Positions 43,439-51,412 of a DNA stretch of 64,000 nucleotides are shown piece by piece. Where the stretch lies: contig NZ_SLWR01000001.1 of assembly GCF_004345665.1 (NCBI RefSeq), positions 310,001 to 374,000 of the forward strand, read 5' to 3'. Made by a program: the position numbers and the translations under genes. The stretch's first letter is position 1. Every line of letters starts with the position of its first letter. Source of the stretch: Kribbella antiqua. GTDB taxonomy: Bacteria; Actinomycetota; Actinomycetes; Propionibacteriales; Kribbellaceae. The notes below the pieces were generated by a model. The model saw nothing but the letters and a program-made list of their open reading frames with translations, was not told the DNA's origin and made no database searches.

Positions 43439-44382
43439 GCAGTCTGCTCCAACGGGTCGAACTGGAACGGGAAGAGTTCGTCGGCGGGGACCGGTTTGTC
43501 CAGTAGCTCCTGCGCTATGAGTTGCTGCTGGAACGCGGCGACCATGCGCCGGTCGGCCGAGACGCCGTACGGCATCCAATCGGGTCCGAAGACCTGGGAG
43601 GTGATGCCGACTTCCTCGTTGTGCCAGGGGGTGATGTCCATCAGCTTGTTGCGGCGCTGGAAGCTGAGCCGTTTGGCCTGCTCGAACAGGTCGATCAGCT
43701 GCTGCGCGATCTCCGACTTGGCGACTTCTTTGCGTAGGGCAAGGAGATGGATGCCCGGGACGAAGCCGTGTCGGCGGAAGTACTCGCGCTCTTCGGCGCG
43801 GGTGTCCTTGTACAGCGTGCGGAACGGCGAACCCTCGGCGTGGAAACCGGGCGGCATGAACGGCGTCATGACGGCGTCCAGCTCTTTGTCCTCGAGCAGA
43901 TCCGTCAGTCGTGCACCGCCCGTCGTATGCCTCACGTTGTTGCCGACGGCAACGCCTCCGATGCGGTCGATGACCGGATGCGCTGCGGTGAGCGGGCCGA
44001 CCTGCCAGTCGGCGTCGTGGATGCCGACGCCTGCCTCGCCGAGGATCGCACGGGTCCACGTGTTGCCGCTGTCAGGCCAGCCGGTCAGGCCGATCCGGGC
44101 GCCCTTCAGATCTGCCGCGGTCTCGGCAGTCGAGTCCTTGCGCACGATGATGCAGCGATGCCTGAATCCACGCATCAGGAACACCGGCAGCGCGACCACG
44201 CGATCGTCACCGGTCGCCCTGGCCCGGACGTATCGGCTGAACGACGTCTCGCCACCGTCGTACGCCGGTTCCGACCAGAGGTCGGGCGTCGCGTCCAGAC
44301 GGGTGACGGTCGGGCCGTTGATATCGCCGATGGCCAGTGGGATGACGTGATCCCAGTGGCGAACGCCGAGATGGAGCTTCAC
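43435..44382 (-). CDS. 4,5-dihydroxyphthalate-decarboxylase/PhnD-like protein
   Basis: 315 residues with no signal peptide. The opening LGVRHWDHVIPLAIGDINGP and YDGGETSFSRYVRARATGDD resemble Pht5-type decarboxylases, a family with a periplasmic-binding-protein fold (COG0715 relatives). Could decarboxylate an aromatic acid or be a cytoplasmic ligand-binding protein. First gene of the operon, divergent from the MocR-type regulator. Confidence 0.8.
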   Translation of the reverse strand: MKLHLGVRHWDHVIPLAIGDINGPTVTRLDATPDLWSEPAYDGGETSFSRYVRARATGDDRVVALPVFLMRGFRHRCIIVRKDSTAETAADLKGARIGLTGWPDSGNTWTRAILGEAGVGIHDADWQVGPLTAAHPVIDRIGGVAVGNNVRHTTGGARLTDLLEDKELDAVMTPFMPPGFHAEGSPFRTLYKDTRAEEREYFRRHGFVPGIHLLALRKEVAKSEIAQQLIDLFEQAKRLSFQRRNKLMDITPWHNEEVGITSQVFGPDWMPYGVSADRRMVAAFQQQLIAQELLDKPVPADELFPFQFDPLEQTA

Positions 44383-44466
44383 GCGGTGGTTCCTTCTGCT
44401 GCCGGGACTCGATAGTCCAGGGCGGTCGCGACGGCACTGTCGCGAGCGGGAATACCGGGTAGCCTA

Positions 44467-44489
44467 TGTTCAGAGTTGATGCTCGAACA
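44467..44489. promoter_or_regulatory. Inverted repeat in divergent regulator/operon promoter
   Basis: TGTTC-N13-GAACA between the decarboxylase-like gene (start 44382) and the MocR-type gene (start 44530). A second pair ttga...tcaa spans 44497-44512. Candidate binding site for the adjacent regulator. Confidence 0.4.
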
Positions 44490-44529
44490 ATGATCTTGAA
44501 TGTTACTGATCAAAAACTCTGGAGGCTGG

Positions 44530-45888
44530 GTGTCTGACGACGCTCCCCCACAGGACGGTCCGGCGGTGTCGTCTGCCTGGCTGGCCGAACAGATCACCGA
44601 ACCCAGCGCGACCGGCATCGCGGCGGCGATCGCCCGGCTGGTCCGGCATGGCGATTTGGCCCCGCAGACGCGTCTCCCGACCGTACGGGCGCTCGCACCG
44701 CGGCTCGATGTGAGCCCGGCGACCGTGTCCGCCGCCTGGGCGACATTGCGGAAGCAGCGGGTGGTCGCGGGTGGTGGGCGGCAGGGCACGTGGGTGCTCG
44801 GCGGGCTCGCGGTTCCTCGGCCGGCGCGGTACGAGAACATTTCCCGGCTCTGGCCTGACCAGACCCTCAACCTCTCGCGGGCTGTGCCAGATCCCTTGCT
44901 GCTGCCGGACATGGAACCGGCCTTCGCGCATGCTTTGCGGGACCCGGACATTCATTCGTACGACGTTGTGTCGATCAGCGAGCCGTTGCGGGAGGCGGCT
45001 CGGCGGACCTGGCCGTTCGAGACCGATCACTGGATGTGCGTGAGTGGCGGTTACGAGGGATTGCTGTTGCTCATGCGGACCACCGTCGTACCCGGTGAGC
45101 ATGTGGCAATCGAGGACCCGGCGACGCCGCGGATGCTGGACATCCTCGACAACGTCGGCGCGCGGGCTGTGCCGGTCGCTACCGATGCTTATGGTCCTGT
45201 GCCTTCGTCGCTGCGGGATGCGTTGCGGCACGACCCGGTGGCGTTCCTTTACGAGCCGCGTTCGAGCTCACGGCTTGGTGCTTCGGTGACAGTCGAGCGG
45301 CGTGACGAGCTTGCGGCGTTGCTGGCCGGCACTGACACGTTGGTGGTCGAGGACGACGGGCTGGGTGAGCTGAGCGCATTCGAGTACCACGGTGTGGCTG
45401 AGGTTTTGCCGGCTCAGAGCGTGCTGGTGCGCACGTACTCGAACTCCCACTCCCCTGACCTGCGGATCGCTCTGCTGGCCGGTGCGCCTGAGCCCATCGA
45501 GCGCATCCGGGTCTATCGGCAGTTCGGCTCGGGCTGGACCAGTCGGTTCTTGCAGAACGCGCTCGCTTGGCTTCTCTTGGACGATGGTGCCCAGGCGGCT
45601 GTCGCTCACGCTCGTACGACGTACCGCGAAAGGCGGGAGCACTTGGTGGGCTTGCTGGCCTCGCGTGGTGTGCAGTCGACTGGTGTGGATGGGCTGGCGA
45701 TCTGGGTGCCGGTGCGCAGCGAACATGAAGCGCTGCTCGTTCTTGCCTCGCATGGGATCGCTGTCGCCGGGGCAAGCGCCAGTTGGACCAAGCCGGGTCC
45801 GCCTGCGATCCGGATAGCTACTGGGTTGCCGATTCCTGACGCTGAACGAGTGGCGGATGCGGTCGCTCTCGCCGTCCAGGCCAGATAA
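44530..45888 (+). CDS. MocR/GntR-type regulator with aminotransferase-like domain lacking the PLP lysine
   Basis: 452 residues from GTG 44530 with GGAGG four bases upstream. Residues 20-90: GntR winged helix (LPTVRALAPRLDVSPATVSA). Residues 110-450: fold-type I aminotransferase domain. The site that should be SKSHGPDLR reads TYSNSHSPDLRIALLAG, with Asn305 (codon AAC, 45442) in place of the Schiff-base lysine. Ligand binding may have replaced PLP chemistry. Divergent from the decarboxylase/nitrilase/ABC operon, its likely target. Confidence 0.88.
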   Translation: MSDDAPPQDGPAVSSAWLAEQITEPSATGIAAAIARLVRHGDLAPQTRLPTVRALAPRLDVSPATVSAAWATLRKQRVVAGGGRQGTWVLGGLAVPRPARYENISRLWPDQTLNLSRAVPDPLLLPDMEPAFAHALRDPDIHSYDVVSISEPLREAARRTWPFETDHWMCVSGGYEGLLLLMRTTVVPGEHVAIEDPATPRMLDILDNVGARAVPVATDAYGPVPSSLRDALRHDPVAFLYEPRSSSRLGASVTVERRDELAALLAGTDTLVVEDDGLGELSAFEYHGVAEVLPAQSVLVRTYSNSHSPDLRIALLAGAPEPIERIRVYRQFGSGWTSRFLQNALAWLLLDDGAQAAVAHARTTYRERREHLVGLLASRGVQSTGVDGLAIWVPVRSEHEALLVLASHGIAVAGASASWTKPGPPAIRIATGLPIPDAERVADAVALAVQAR

Positions 45889-45988
45889 CGTTGCCTACAG
45901 CACCAATCTCGCTACCAGACTTTCCGGGCCGATCGACGACGATCGCCGGATTGTGGATAAGTTGGCAGGAAGCGGCCAATCTCGGACT

Positions 45989-46020
45989 CCCTTATAGATA
46001 AGGGCTTTTCGACTCGAAAA
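45989..46020. promoter_or_regulatory. Two adjacent inverted repeats upstream of DUF222-HNH gene
   Basis: ccctta-tag-ataaggg (7-bp arms, two-base centre) at 45989-46004 and ttttcg-act-cgaaaa at 46006-46020, ending 30 bases before the ATG at 46051. Local AT content is raised. Possible operator or terminal structure of a mobile element. Confidence 0.45.
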
Positions 46021-46050
46021 CTGTCGGTCGGTGTGTCTATCGTCTTCTGC

Positions 46051-47268
46051 ATGGAACTGCTGGGTGAGCGACCGGTCTGGTCGATGAGCGGCGCCGAGAT
46101 GCTGACCGCTCTCGACGCGCTGCAGGCTGAACTCACCCGCATCCAGGTCCGCCGGCTCGAACTGCTCGCCGGGCTCGACGCGAACGGACATGCCAAGGAC
46201 ATCGGCGCCCGCGACACCGTCCACCTGCTGTCGATGCGCCACCGCCTCGACCCTGTCGACGCATGTCGGGACCTTCGCCTCGCAACCGCACTGCACAAAT
46301 ACCCGACCGTGAAGTCCGCCCTCGGGCCCTCGCCGTCCAGTCATGCAGCCCGTGGCCTGGTGCTCAACCAGGCTCAGGCCGAGGCGATCGTGTCCGCACT
46401 GGAGAAGGTGCCGGCGATGGTTCCGGTCGAGGACCTGCAGGTCGCCGAGGAAGAAATGGTGAAGGCGGCCGCGCAGCTGGCGCCTGGCGACCTCCGAAAG
46501 CTCGGCACCGAAGTCCGCAAACGCCTCGACACCGACGGACCCCAACCCGACGACGACGACGCGGCCTTGTCCCGCGAGACGCTCTGGCTGAAAAAGGCCG
46601 ACCAGGGTGTGACATTCGGGGGCTACCTCGCCGGTGAGAATGCCGAGCTCCTCGAGACGCTCATCTTCGCCGGAGCGAAGCCGCACAAGACCCCCGACGG
46701 TTCACCCGATCCCCGCACCCGCGGCAACCGCCAGGCCGACGCCCTCACCGCCATCCTCACAACCGCGGCCGCCACCGGAACCGCAGTCCCAGGACACGGC
46801 GGCATCAAACCGCACATCACCGTCACCATCGACCTCGAAGACCTCAAACGCGCCACCGGCCGGGGCGACCTCGTCCACGGCGATTCCCTCTCCGCAGCCG
46901 CCGTACGACGCCTGGCCTGCGACTGCGGCGTCATCCCCATCGTCCTCGGCTCGAACTCCGAACCCCTCGACGTCGGCACCGAACAACGCTTCGTCACCCC
47001 CGCGATGCGCCAAGCCCTCAACACCCGCGACAAAGGCTGCCTCATCTGCTCCGCACCCCCGGCCATGACCGAGGCCCACCACATCATCCACTGGTCCAAC
47101 GGAGGCCCCACCTCCCTGGACAACCTCGTCCTACTCTGCAAACGCGACCACATCGCCACCCACCAAGGCCACTGGAAAATCCACCTCCACAACGGCCGCC
47201 CAGTGGCAACCCGCCCCACCTGGGCCGACCCAGACCCACCACCCCCACAACTCCTCCAAACCGGCTAG
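46051..47268 (+). CDS. DUF222 (13E12-type) HNH endonuclease-like protein
   Basis: 405 residues. N-terminal DUF222 domain (1 to about 290) of the REP13E12 family, then an HNH domain: CLICSAPPAMTEAHHIIHW, SNGGPTSLDNLVLLCKRDH. Zinc cysteines and His-His are intact, so nuclease activity is plausible. Such genes are highly repeated in actinomycete genomes, and one copy serves as phage phiRv1 integration site in Mycobacterium tuberculosis. GTG 46033 is an alternative start. Followed by an unusual repeat tract. Confidence 0.9.
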   Translation: MELLGERPVWSMSGAEMLTALDALQAELTRIQVRRLELLAGLDANGHAKDIGARDTVHLLSMRHRLDPVDACRDLRLATALHKYPTVKSALGPSPSSHAARGLVLNQAQAEAIVSALEKVPAMVPVEDLQVAEEEMVKAAAQLAPGDLRKLGTEVRKRLDTDGPQPDDDDAALSRETLWLKKADQGVTFGGYLAGENAELLETLIFAGAKPHKTPDGSPDPRTRGNRQADALTAILTTAAATGTAVPGHGGIKPHITVTIDLEDLKRATGRGDLVHGDSLSAAAVRRLACDCGVIPIVLGSNSEPLDVGTEQRFVTPAMRQALNTRDKGCLICSAPPAMTEAHHIIHWSNGGPTSLDNLVLLCKRDHIATHQGHWKIHLHNGRPVATRPTWADPDPPPPQLLQTG

Positions 47269-47796
47269 CCCGCCAGCCGTCGCCGCCGGCCCACCCGCCC
47301 CGGGCCGGCCGCACACCCCTGCCCACCCACTCTTTCGCCCCGCACCCACTTCCCCTTGCTCCGATCAACGAACCCCAACCCCGCCCAAACCTCCGTACCT
47401 CCCCGCCCCCGGTCGCGGGCAGGGCGTCACCTCCCCACTTCCGCTCTTCGAACACGGCGCCACGCCCCCGCTGCCGGGTCGGCGAACACAGCACCACCAT
47501 CCCCGCCTCCGGATCGGCGAGCACGGCGCCCGTCCATCGCTTACGGCGGCGAACACAGCACCATCACCCCCGCCTCCAGTTCGGCGAACACAGCACCACC
47601 ACCCCCGCCTCCGGATCGGCGAGCACGGCGCCCGTCCATCGCTTCCGGCGGCGAACACAGCACCATCACCCCCGCCTCCAGTTCGGCGAACACAGCACCA
47701 CGTCCATCGCTTCGGTCGGTGGACACGGCACCACCTCCGGCGCCGGTTACTGCCCGCTTGCGTAGTTGGGCGGTCGGGGAGCCTTTGGGCGGGGTG
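47269..47796. repeat. Pyrimidine-rich non-coding tract with 32-35-base tandem repeats
   Basis: 528 bases without a gene. From 47448 to 47750 about nine units begin with a version of ggcgaacacagcacc. Unit starts 47481, 47516, 47548, 47583, 47618, 47650, 47685 and 47718 give lengths 35, 32, 35, 35, 32, 35, 33, so a 102-base higher-order period repeats twice almost exactly. Plus strand is rich in C; several frames stay open by composition only. Same kind of tract is absent elsewhere in the window. Confidence 0.85.
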
Positions 47797-48216
47797 TTAG
47801 GGGGTGAGGTCTGGGGGGACTGTGCCGGTTTCGAGGTTTACCGGGAGGGAGACGTGTTCGTGGGTGATCTGCCAGGAATCGGATGAGCGTCGGAAAGTCG
47901 ACGTCGAGCGGACCCAGCGGTCTACGGTGGGGCCGTTCTTGAGCGCGCCGCCGGCTCGGATGAGCATCGAGGTGATCGCGAGGTCGCCGCTCGTCTCGAC
48001 GGTCAGGTGGTGGATGTCCTGGCCGATCGGGCCGTCGAACCACTCCTGGAACCGGCCCCGGAGCGCCGCGGATCCGACGTACTGCAGCGGCGGCACGATG
48101 TCGAAGTAGATGACGTCGGGAGCGTAGAAGGACAACAGCAACTCGAGGTCCTTGACCCGGATCGCCTCGGAGCGCCTGTCCAGCACCTCGCTGATCTCGG
48201 ACTGGCGCGACGCCAT
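47797..48216 (-). CDS. NTF2-like (SnoaL/DUF4440) protein
   Basis: 139 residues with the cone-shaped NTF2 fold pattern: AIRVKDLELLLSFYAPDVIY, LRGRFQEWFDG and a beta sheet to the end. Ketosteroid-isomerase-like size. Two bases after the thioesterase stop on the same strand. Function unknown; small-ligand binding or isomerase. Confidence 0.85.
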   Translation of the reverse strand: MASRQSEISEVLDRRSEAIRVKDLELLLSFYAPDVIYFDIVPPLQYVGSAALRGRFQEWFDGPIGQDIHHLTVETSGDLAITSMLIRAGGALKNGPTVDRWVRSTSTFRRSSDSWQITHEHVSLPVNLETGTVPPDLTP

Positions 48217-48218
48217 GC

Positions 48219-49058
48219 CTACTCCTCCAGGTCCAGGCCCACGGGGCGAATGAGGCCTTCTTGGGCAACTGATGCGACAAGGCGGCCGTCTTCACTGAAG
48301 AGCCGGCCGGTGGCGAAGCCGCGGGCGCCGGAGGCCGACGGGGACGCCTGGTCGTAGAGGAGCCACTCGTCCGCGCGGAAGTCACGGTGGAACCAGAGAG
48401 CGTGGTCGAGCGAAGCCGGCTGAATCCGGCGGTCGCCGATCACAATGCCGTGCGGGAGCAAGCTTGCCCCGAGCAACGTGAGGTCGCTGGCATACGCGAG
48501 TACGCAAGCATGCAAGGCGCGATCGTCGGGAAGCTTGCCGGCGGCCCGTATCCAAAACTGACGGCCAGTGACACCGGCCAGGCGTACGTCGAGGGCCGAC
48601 CACTCCTTGTCCCAATCCGCTGCCCGCCGACCCGATCGAGCTTCGAGGACCGAGGCGAGCGTCGGCGCATCGTCCGGCGGGACCAGATCAGACGGCATCG
48701 GATCCTGATGGTCCAGGCCGGGCTCGGGACGCTGGAAGGACGCGGACATGTAGAAGATCGGCCGGCCGTTCTGGGACGCGACCACGCGGCGGCTGCTGAA
48801 CGAGCCACCGTCCCTAGTCGGCTCAGGGCGATACACGATCGGAACGGCGGTGTCGCCCGCGCGGAGGAAGTAGCCGTGCAGCGAGTGCACGACCCGCTCA
48901 GGATCGACGGTCCGGCTCGCGGCCACCAGCGCCTGGCCGAGCACCTGTCCGCCGAACACGCGTTGCATCGCGGTCTGCGGCTGCCGGCCGCGGAACAGGT
49001 CGACGTCGATCATCTCCAGGTCGAGCAGCTCGACCAGATCCTCCAGCGACTCGGGCAT
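48219..49058 (-). CDS. tesB: Acyl-CoA thioesterase II
   Basis: 279 residues, double hot-dog fold. VFGGQVLGQALVAASRTV, HSLHGYFLRAGD and ASLDHALWFHRDF are TesB signatures; the last carries the catalytic Asp region. Hydrolyses medium- and long-chain acyl-CoA. Operon with the NTF2-like gene. Confidence 0.93.
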   Translation of the reverse strand: MPESLEDLVELLDLEMIDVDLFRGRQPQTAMQRVFGGQVLGQALVAASRTVDPERVVHSLHGYFLRAGDTAVPIVYRPEPTRDGGSFSSRRVVASQNGRPIFYMSASFQRPEPGLDHQDPMPSDLVPPDDAPTLASVLEARSGRRAADWDKEWSALDVRLAGVTGRQFWIRAAGKLPDDRALHACVLAYASDLTLLGASLLPHGIVIGDRRIQPASLDHALWFHRDFRADEWLLYDQASPSASGARGFATGRLFSEDGRLVASVAQEGLIRPVGLDLEE

Positions 49059-49226
49059 GCCTCATCCTGACAGGTCGATCCGGTACGACGATGCGCGGCG
49101 GGCGACGGCGGGCGTCGTACTGACTGTGGTTCCGGTCACGCGGCAGCTTTCGGTGAGCTTTCGGTGGCCGTGGGTACGATACGGTTGAACACTCAATCAC
49201 CAAGCGATCGTTTGAGGAGAATCTCT

Positions 49227-49667
49227 GTGAGCCTGACCCGCACTGCCGCCGCCCGCGATCTCGTGCTGTTGATCTCGAGGATCGGGCTGGGGGTCGTCTT
49301 CATTGCGCACGGGTGGCAGAAGTTCCACACCAACGGGCTGGACAAGACCGCCGCCGCCTTCGAGCAGATGGGCGTGCCGGCGCCGACGCTGTCTGCCTAC
49401 TAACCGACTGGAATCGAGCTACTCGGCGGGGTTGCTCTGATTCTCGGGGTGCTGACGCCTGTGGTCGGCGTACTGCTGGCGCTGGACATGGCGGGGGCGC
49501 TGGCGTTCGTGCACCTGTCGAACGGGGTGTTCGCCGCCGACGGCGGGTGGGAGCTGGTCGGCGTACTCGGTCTGCTGTCACTGACCCTGGCGGCCGTCGG
49601 CGCTGGCCGGGTCAGCCTGGACAACATCTTCACCCGCTCCACCAGCCGAACCACAGTCGCCGCCTGA
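49227..49667 (+). pseudogene. DoxX-family membrane protein interrupted by in-frame TAA
   Basis: GTG 49227 (gaggag upstream) opens a DoxX reading frame: LVLLISRIGLGVVFIAHGWQ, KFHTNG...GVPAPTLSAY and then TAA at 49401. The same frame continues directly with PTGIELLGGVALILGVLTPV and three further helices to TGA at 49667, the normal DoxX length of about 145. One codon therefore breaks an otherwise intact gene. The stop appears where related proteins have an aromatic residue. Alternatives are sequencing error or readthrough. Confidence 0.8.
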
Positions 49668-49733
49668 CGTCTACGGACACGAACTGGGGACCTGAGACAG
49701 GCCGCAACCTGTCCCAGGTCCCCATGTGCTGTC
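49655..49733. repeat. Hairpin repeat, copy 1
   Basis: Begins cag-cgccgcctgac (including the doxX stop codon) and contains a 17-bp stem with one mismatch, arms 49685-49701 and 49708-49724, loop ccgcaa. It recurs at 49826-49904. Confidence 0.75.
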
Positions 49734-49825
49734 CGCACCCCACACTAGGCCCAGCCCAAGCCGTGTCCCGCCGGGTCCAGCCCACGCGGGATCCGGCGGT
49801 CCAGCCCCAATCGCTCCGCCGGCCG

Positions 49826-49904
49826 GACCGACAGCCGCCGCCTGACAGTACTGCGCACAAGAACTGGGACCTGGGACAATTCACCCAGGTCCCAGATGCT
49901 GTGG
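49826..49904. repeat. Hairpin repeat, copy 2
   Basis: Related to 49655-49733: same flank cgccgcctgac, then a perfect 12-bp stem ctgggacctggg / cccaggtcccag at 49864-49895, loop acaattca, then atgctgt. The stem differs in length and loop but shares the gggacctg/caggtccc core. Confidence 0.75.
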
Positions 49905-49961
49905 GGATCCGGTGGACCCGGGCCATGTAGCTGTCCCCACGCCCGCCGAAGCCGGGTCTCA

Positions 49962-49991
49962 CCCTCGCCGGTTCGGCCCTCGCCGGTTCGG
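49962..49991. repeat. Perfect tandem 15-mer
   Basis: ccctcgccggttcgg occurs twice back to back. It lies in the gene-free stretch 49668-50206 (539 bases), between the hairpin pair and the long palindrome. Confidence 0.7.
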
Positions 49992-50086
49992 CTGCAAGGG
50001 CTCTACCGGCCGAGCCAAATTCGCCTGACACCGCGCGGGGAGTTCTCGTGTGGGGAGCGCTGCGCGCCTGAAACGACACGTGGCTT

Positions 50087-50129
50087 TCCCCGAACCGGTT
50101 TAGGGGTCGAAGCTAAATCGGTTCGGGGA
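50087..50129. repeat. Long palindrome, possible bidirectional terminator
   Basis: 17-bp arms tccccgaaccggtttag / ctaaatcggttcgggga with one mismatch and a nine-base loop. No U-tract. It lies 78 bases from the PAC2 gene's stop (50207, minus strand) and could terminate or stabilise that message. Confidence 0.7.
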
Positions 50130-50206
50130 GCGCGGCGAAGCGCGGAGCGGCCGGTGGGACTCCCCGGTCTCGTCTTAGAGCCGCGGCGGCCTCACCGGCT
50201 GCTGGG

Positions 50207-51124
50207 TCAGTTGTCGTCTTCGCGGTTGAGGTCTGCGAGGAACTGTTCGACTTCGGCGCCCAGTTCTTCTGCGGAAGGGGTTGAGCCGGCGAGGAGGCTG
50301 CCGCGGCTGACGGAGCCGGCGGCGGCGTCGTACTGGGTTTCGAGGGCGTTGACGACCGCGCTCGCGTCCTCGGATGCCTCGACCTGCTCGTCGACCAGCC
50401 GGCCGGTGACGGCGGCCTCGTCGAGCAGGGCCTTGCTAGGGAGGAGCAGGCCGGTCGCCGCTGAGATCGCGTGGACCAGCGCCAGCGCCGCGCCCGGGAA
50501 GCGGTTCTCGGCGAGGTAGTGTGGGACGTGGACGGCGAAGCCCATGGCGTCCTTGCCGGCCTCGCCCAGGCGCACCTGCAGCATCGTCCCGGCGCTCGAT
50601 GGCAGCCGCATCTCGCCGTCCCAGATGTTCGACCGCGTGACCAGTTCAGGCCGGGTCGCGTGGGCGGTGAGGCCGAGCGGGCGGGTGTGCGGGACGCCCA
50701 TCGGGATGCCGTGTACGCCGATCGTCAGCGTCACGTTGTAGCGCTCGATCAGCTGCCGTACGGCGGCCGCGAACCGGTTCCAGTGGTTGTCCGGCTCGAC
50801 GCCTTCGAGCAGCAGGAACTCCACGCCGGCGTCGTCCTTCAGCAGGTGCAGGTTCAGCTGCGGCGGGGTGTAGTCGATGAACCGGTCTTCGGCGAAGGTC
50901 ACCTCGGGCCGGCGCGCGCGGTAGTCGTGCAGGAGGTCGACGTCGAACCTCGCGAGCAGCCGGCTGTCCAGTACCTCGAGCAGGTGGTCGGCCGTGGTCC
51001 GGCCCGCCTGGCCCGCGTCCATGAACCCGTCGAGGGAATGCACCAGCACCTTCGGCGTCGCCGCCGGGCCGGTCGCCACCGACTCGTCGACGATCTCGTA
51101 GAGGTCGTCCGGTCGCAGCATCAT
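50207..51124 (-). CDS. PAC2-family protein
   Basis: 305 residues; ATG 51124 and 51121 are adjacent, with AAGGAG upstream. VHSLDGFMDAGQAGRTTADH near residue 30 and TIGVHGIPMGVPHTRPLGLT near residue 140 are PAC2 motifs. PAC2 proteins relate to proteasome-assembly chaperones; actinobacteria keep proteasomes, so a link is possible, but the bacterial function is not established. C-terminus is acidic and coiled (STPSAEELGAEVEQFLADLN). Confidence 0.88.
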   Translation of the reverse strand: MMLRPDDLYEIVDESVATGPAATPKVLVHSLDGFMDAGQAGRTTADHLLEVLDSRLLARFDVDLLHDYRARRPEVTFAEDRFIDYTPPQLNLHLLKDDAGVEFLLLEGVEPDNHWNRFAAAVRQLIERYNVTLTIGVHGIPMGVPHTRPLGLTAHATRPELVTRSNIWDGEMRLPSSAGTMLQVRLGEAGKDAMGFAVHVPHYLAENRFPGAALALVHAISAATGLLLPSKALLDEAAVTGRLVDEQVEASEDASAVVNALETQYDAAAGSVSRGSLLAGSTPSAEELGAEVEQFLADLNREDDN

Positions 51125-51386
51125 CGTCTCCTTCACAAGCGCCAACAGGGCGGGGGTGGCCCCTCTATCCCAGCACAACGTCCGCGCTTCGGGCACAAAT
51201 TCCGGGCACCGGGATCTTTCAGGATTTTCCTAGCCTCCATCCTTGGCCCCTGGCAGGTGCGAGCAGGTGCGCGGCGGAGGGCGAGGCTCGGAGCGGGGTT
51301 CTCCCCTCCAACACGGCGATGTGCCGCGCAGCGTGGGCAGGAGCCGAGGATGGAGGTTCAAGATTCGGTATGCGACGAGACAGGGT

Positions 51387-51402
51387 TGGAAAGCGCTTGC
51401 TA
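51387..51402. promoter_or_regulatory. LacI/GalR-type operator
   Basis: TGGAAAGCGCTTGCTA, six of eight positions symmetric about the GC/GC centre, resembling the aagcgctt core of LacI/GalR sites. It is 10 bases before the GTG of the hydroxyacid dehydrogenase. The cognate regulator is not in view nearby. Confidence 0.55.
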
Positions 51403-51412
51403 AGTTGCTGGG

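Noticed and set aside
42617..44059. 480-codon version of the nitrilase-family gene
   Set aside because: Residues before 43438 are the decarboxylase-like gene in another frame; the overlap-coupled ATG at 43438 gives normal family length.
47365..47726. Minus-strand repeat protein with AVFAELEAGVMVLCSPP units
   Set aside because: Open by composition only, no ribosome site, several frames equally open; considered non-coding repeats.
47448..47750. CRISPR array
   Set aside because: Units are adjacent without unique spacers and there are no cas genes; it is a diverged tandem repeat.
49145..49166. Tandem agctttcggtg repeat before doxX as an operator
   Set aside because: Only two 11-base copies with no symmetry; could be slippage. 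Not enough to call a site.
49896..50519. 207-codon plus-strand gene
   Set aside because: Second half is antisense to the PAC2 gene and the first half covers hairpins and tandem repeats.
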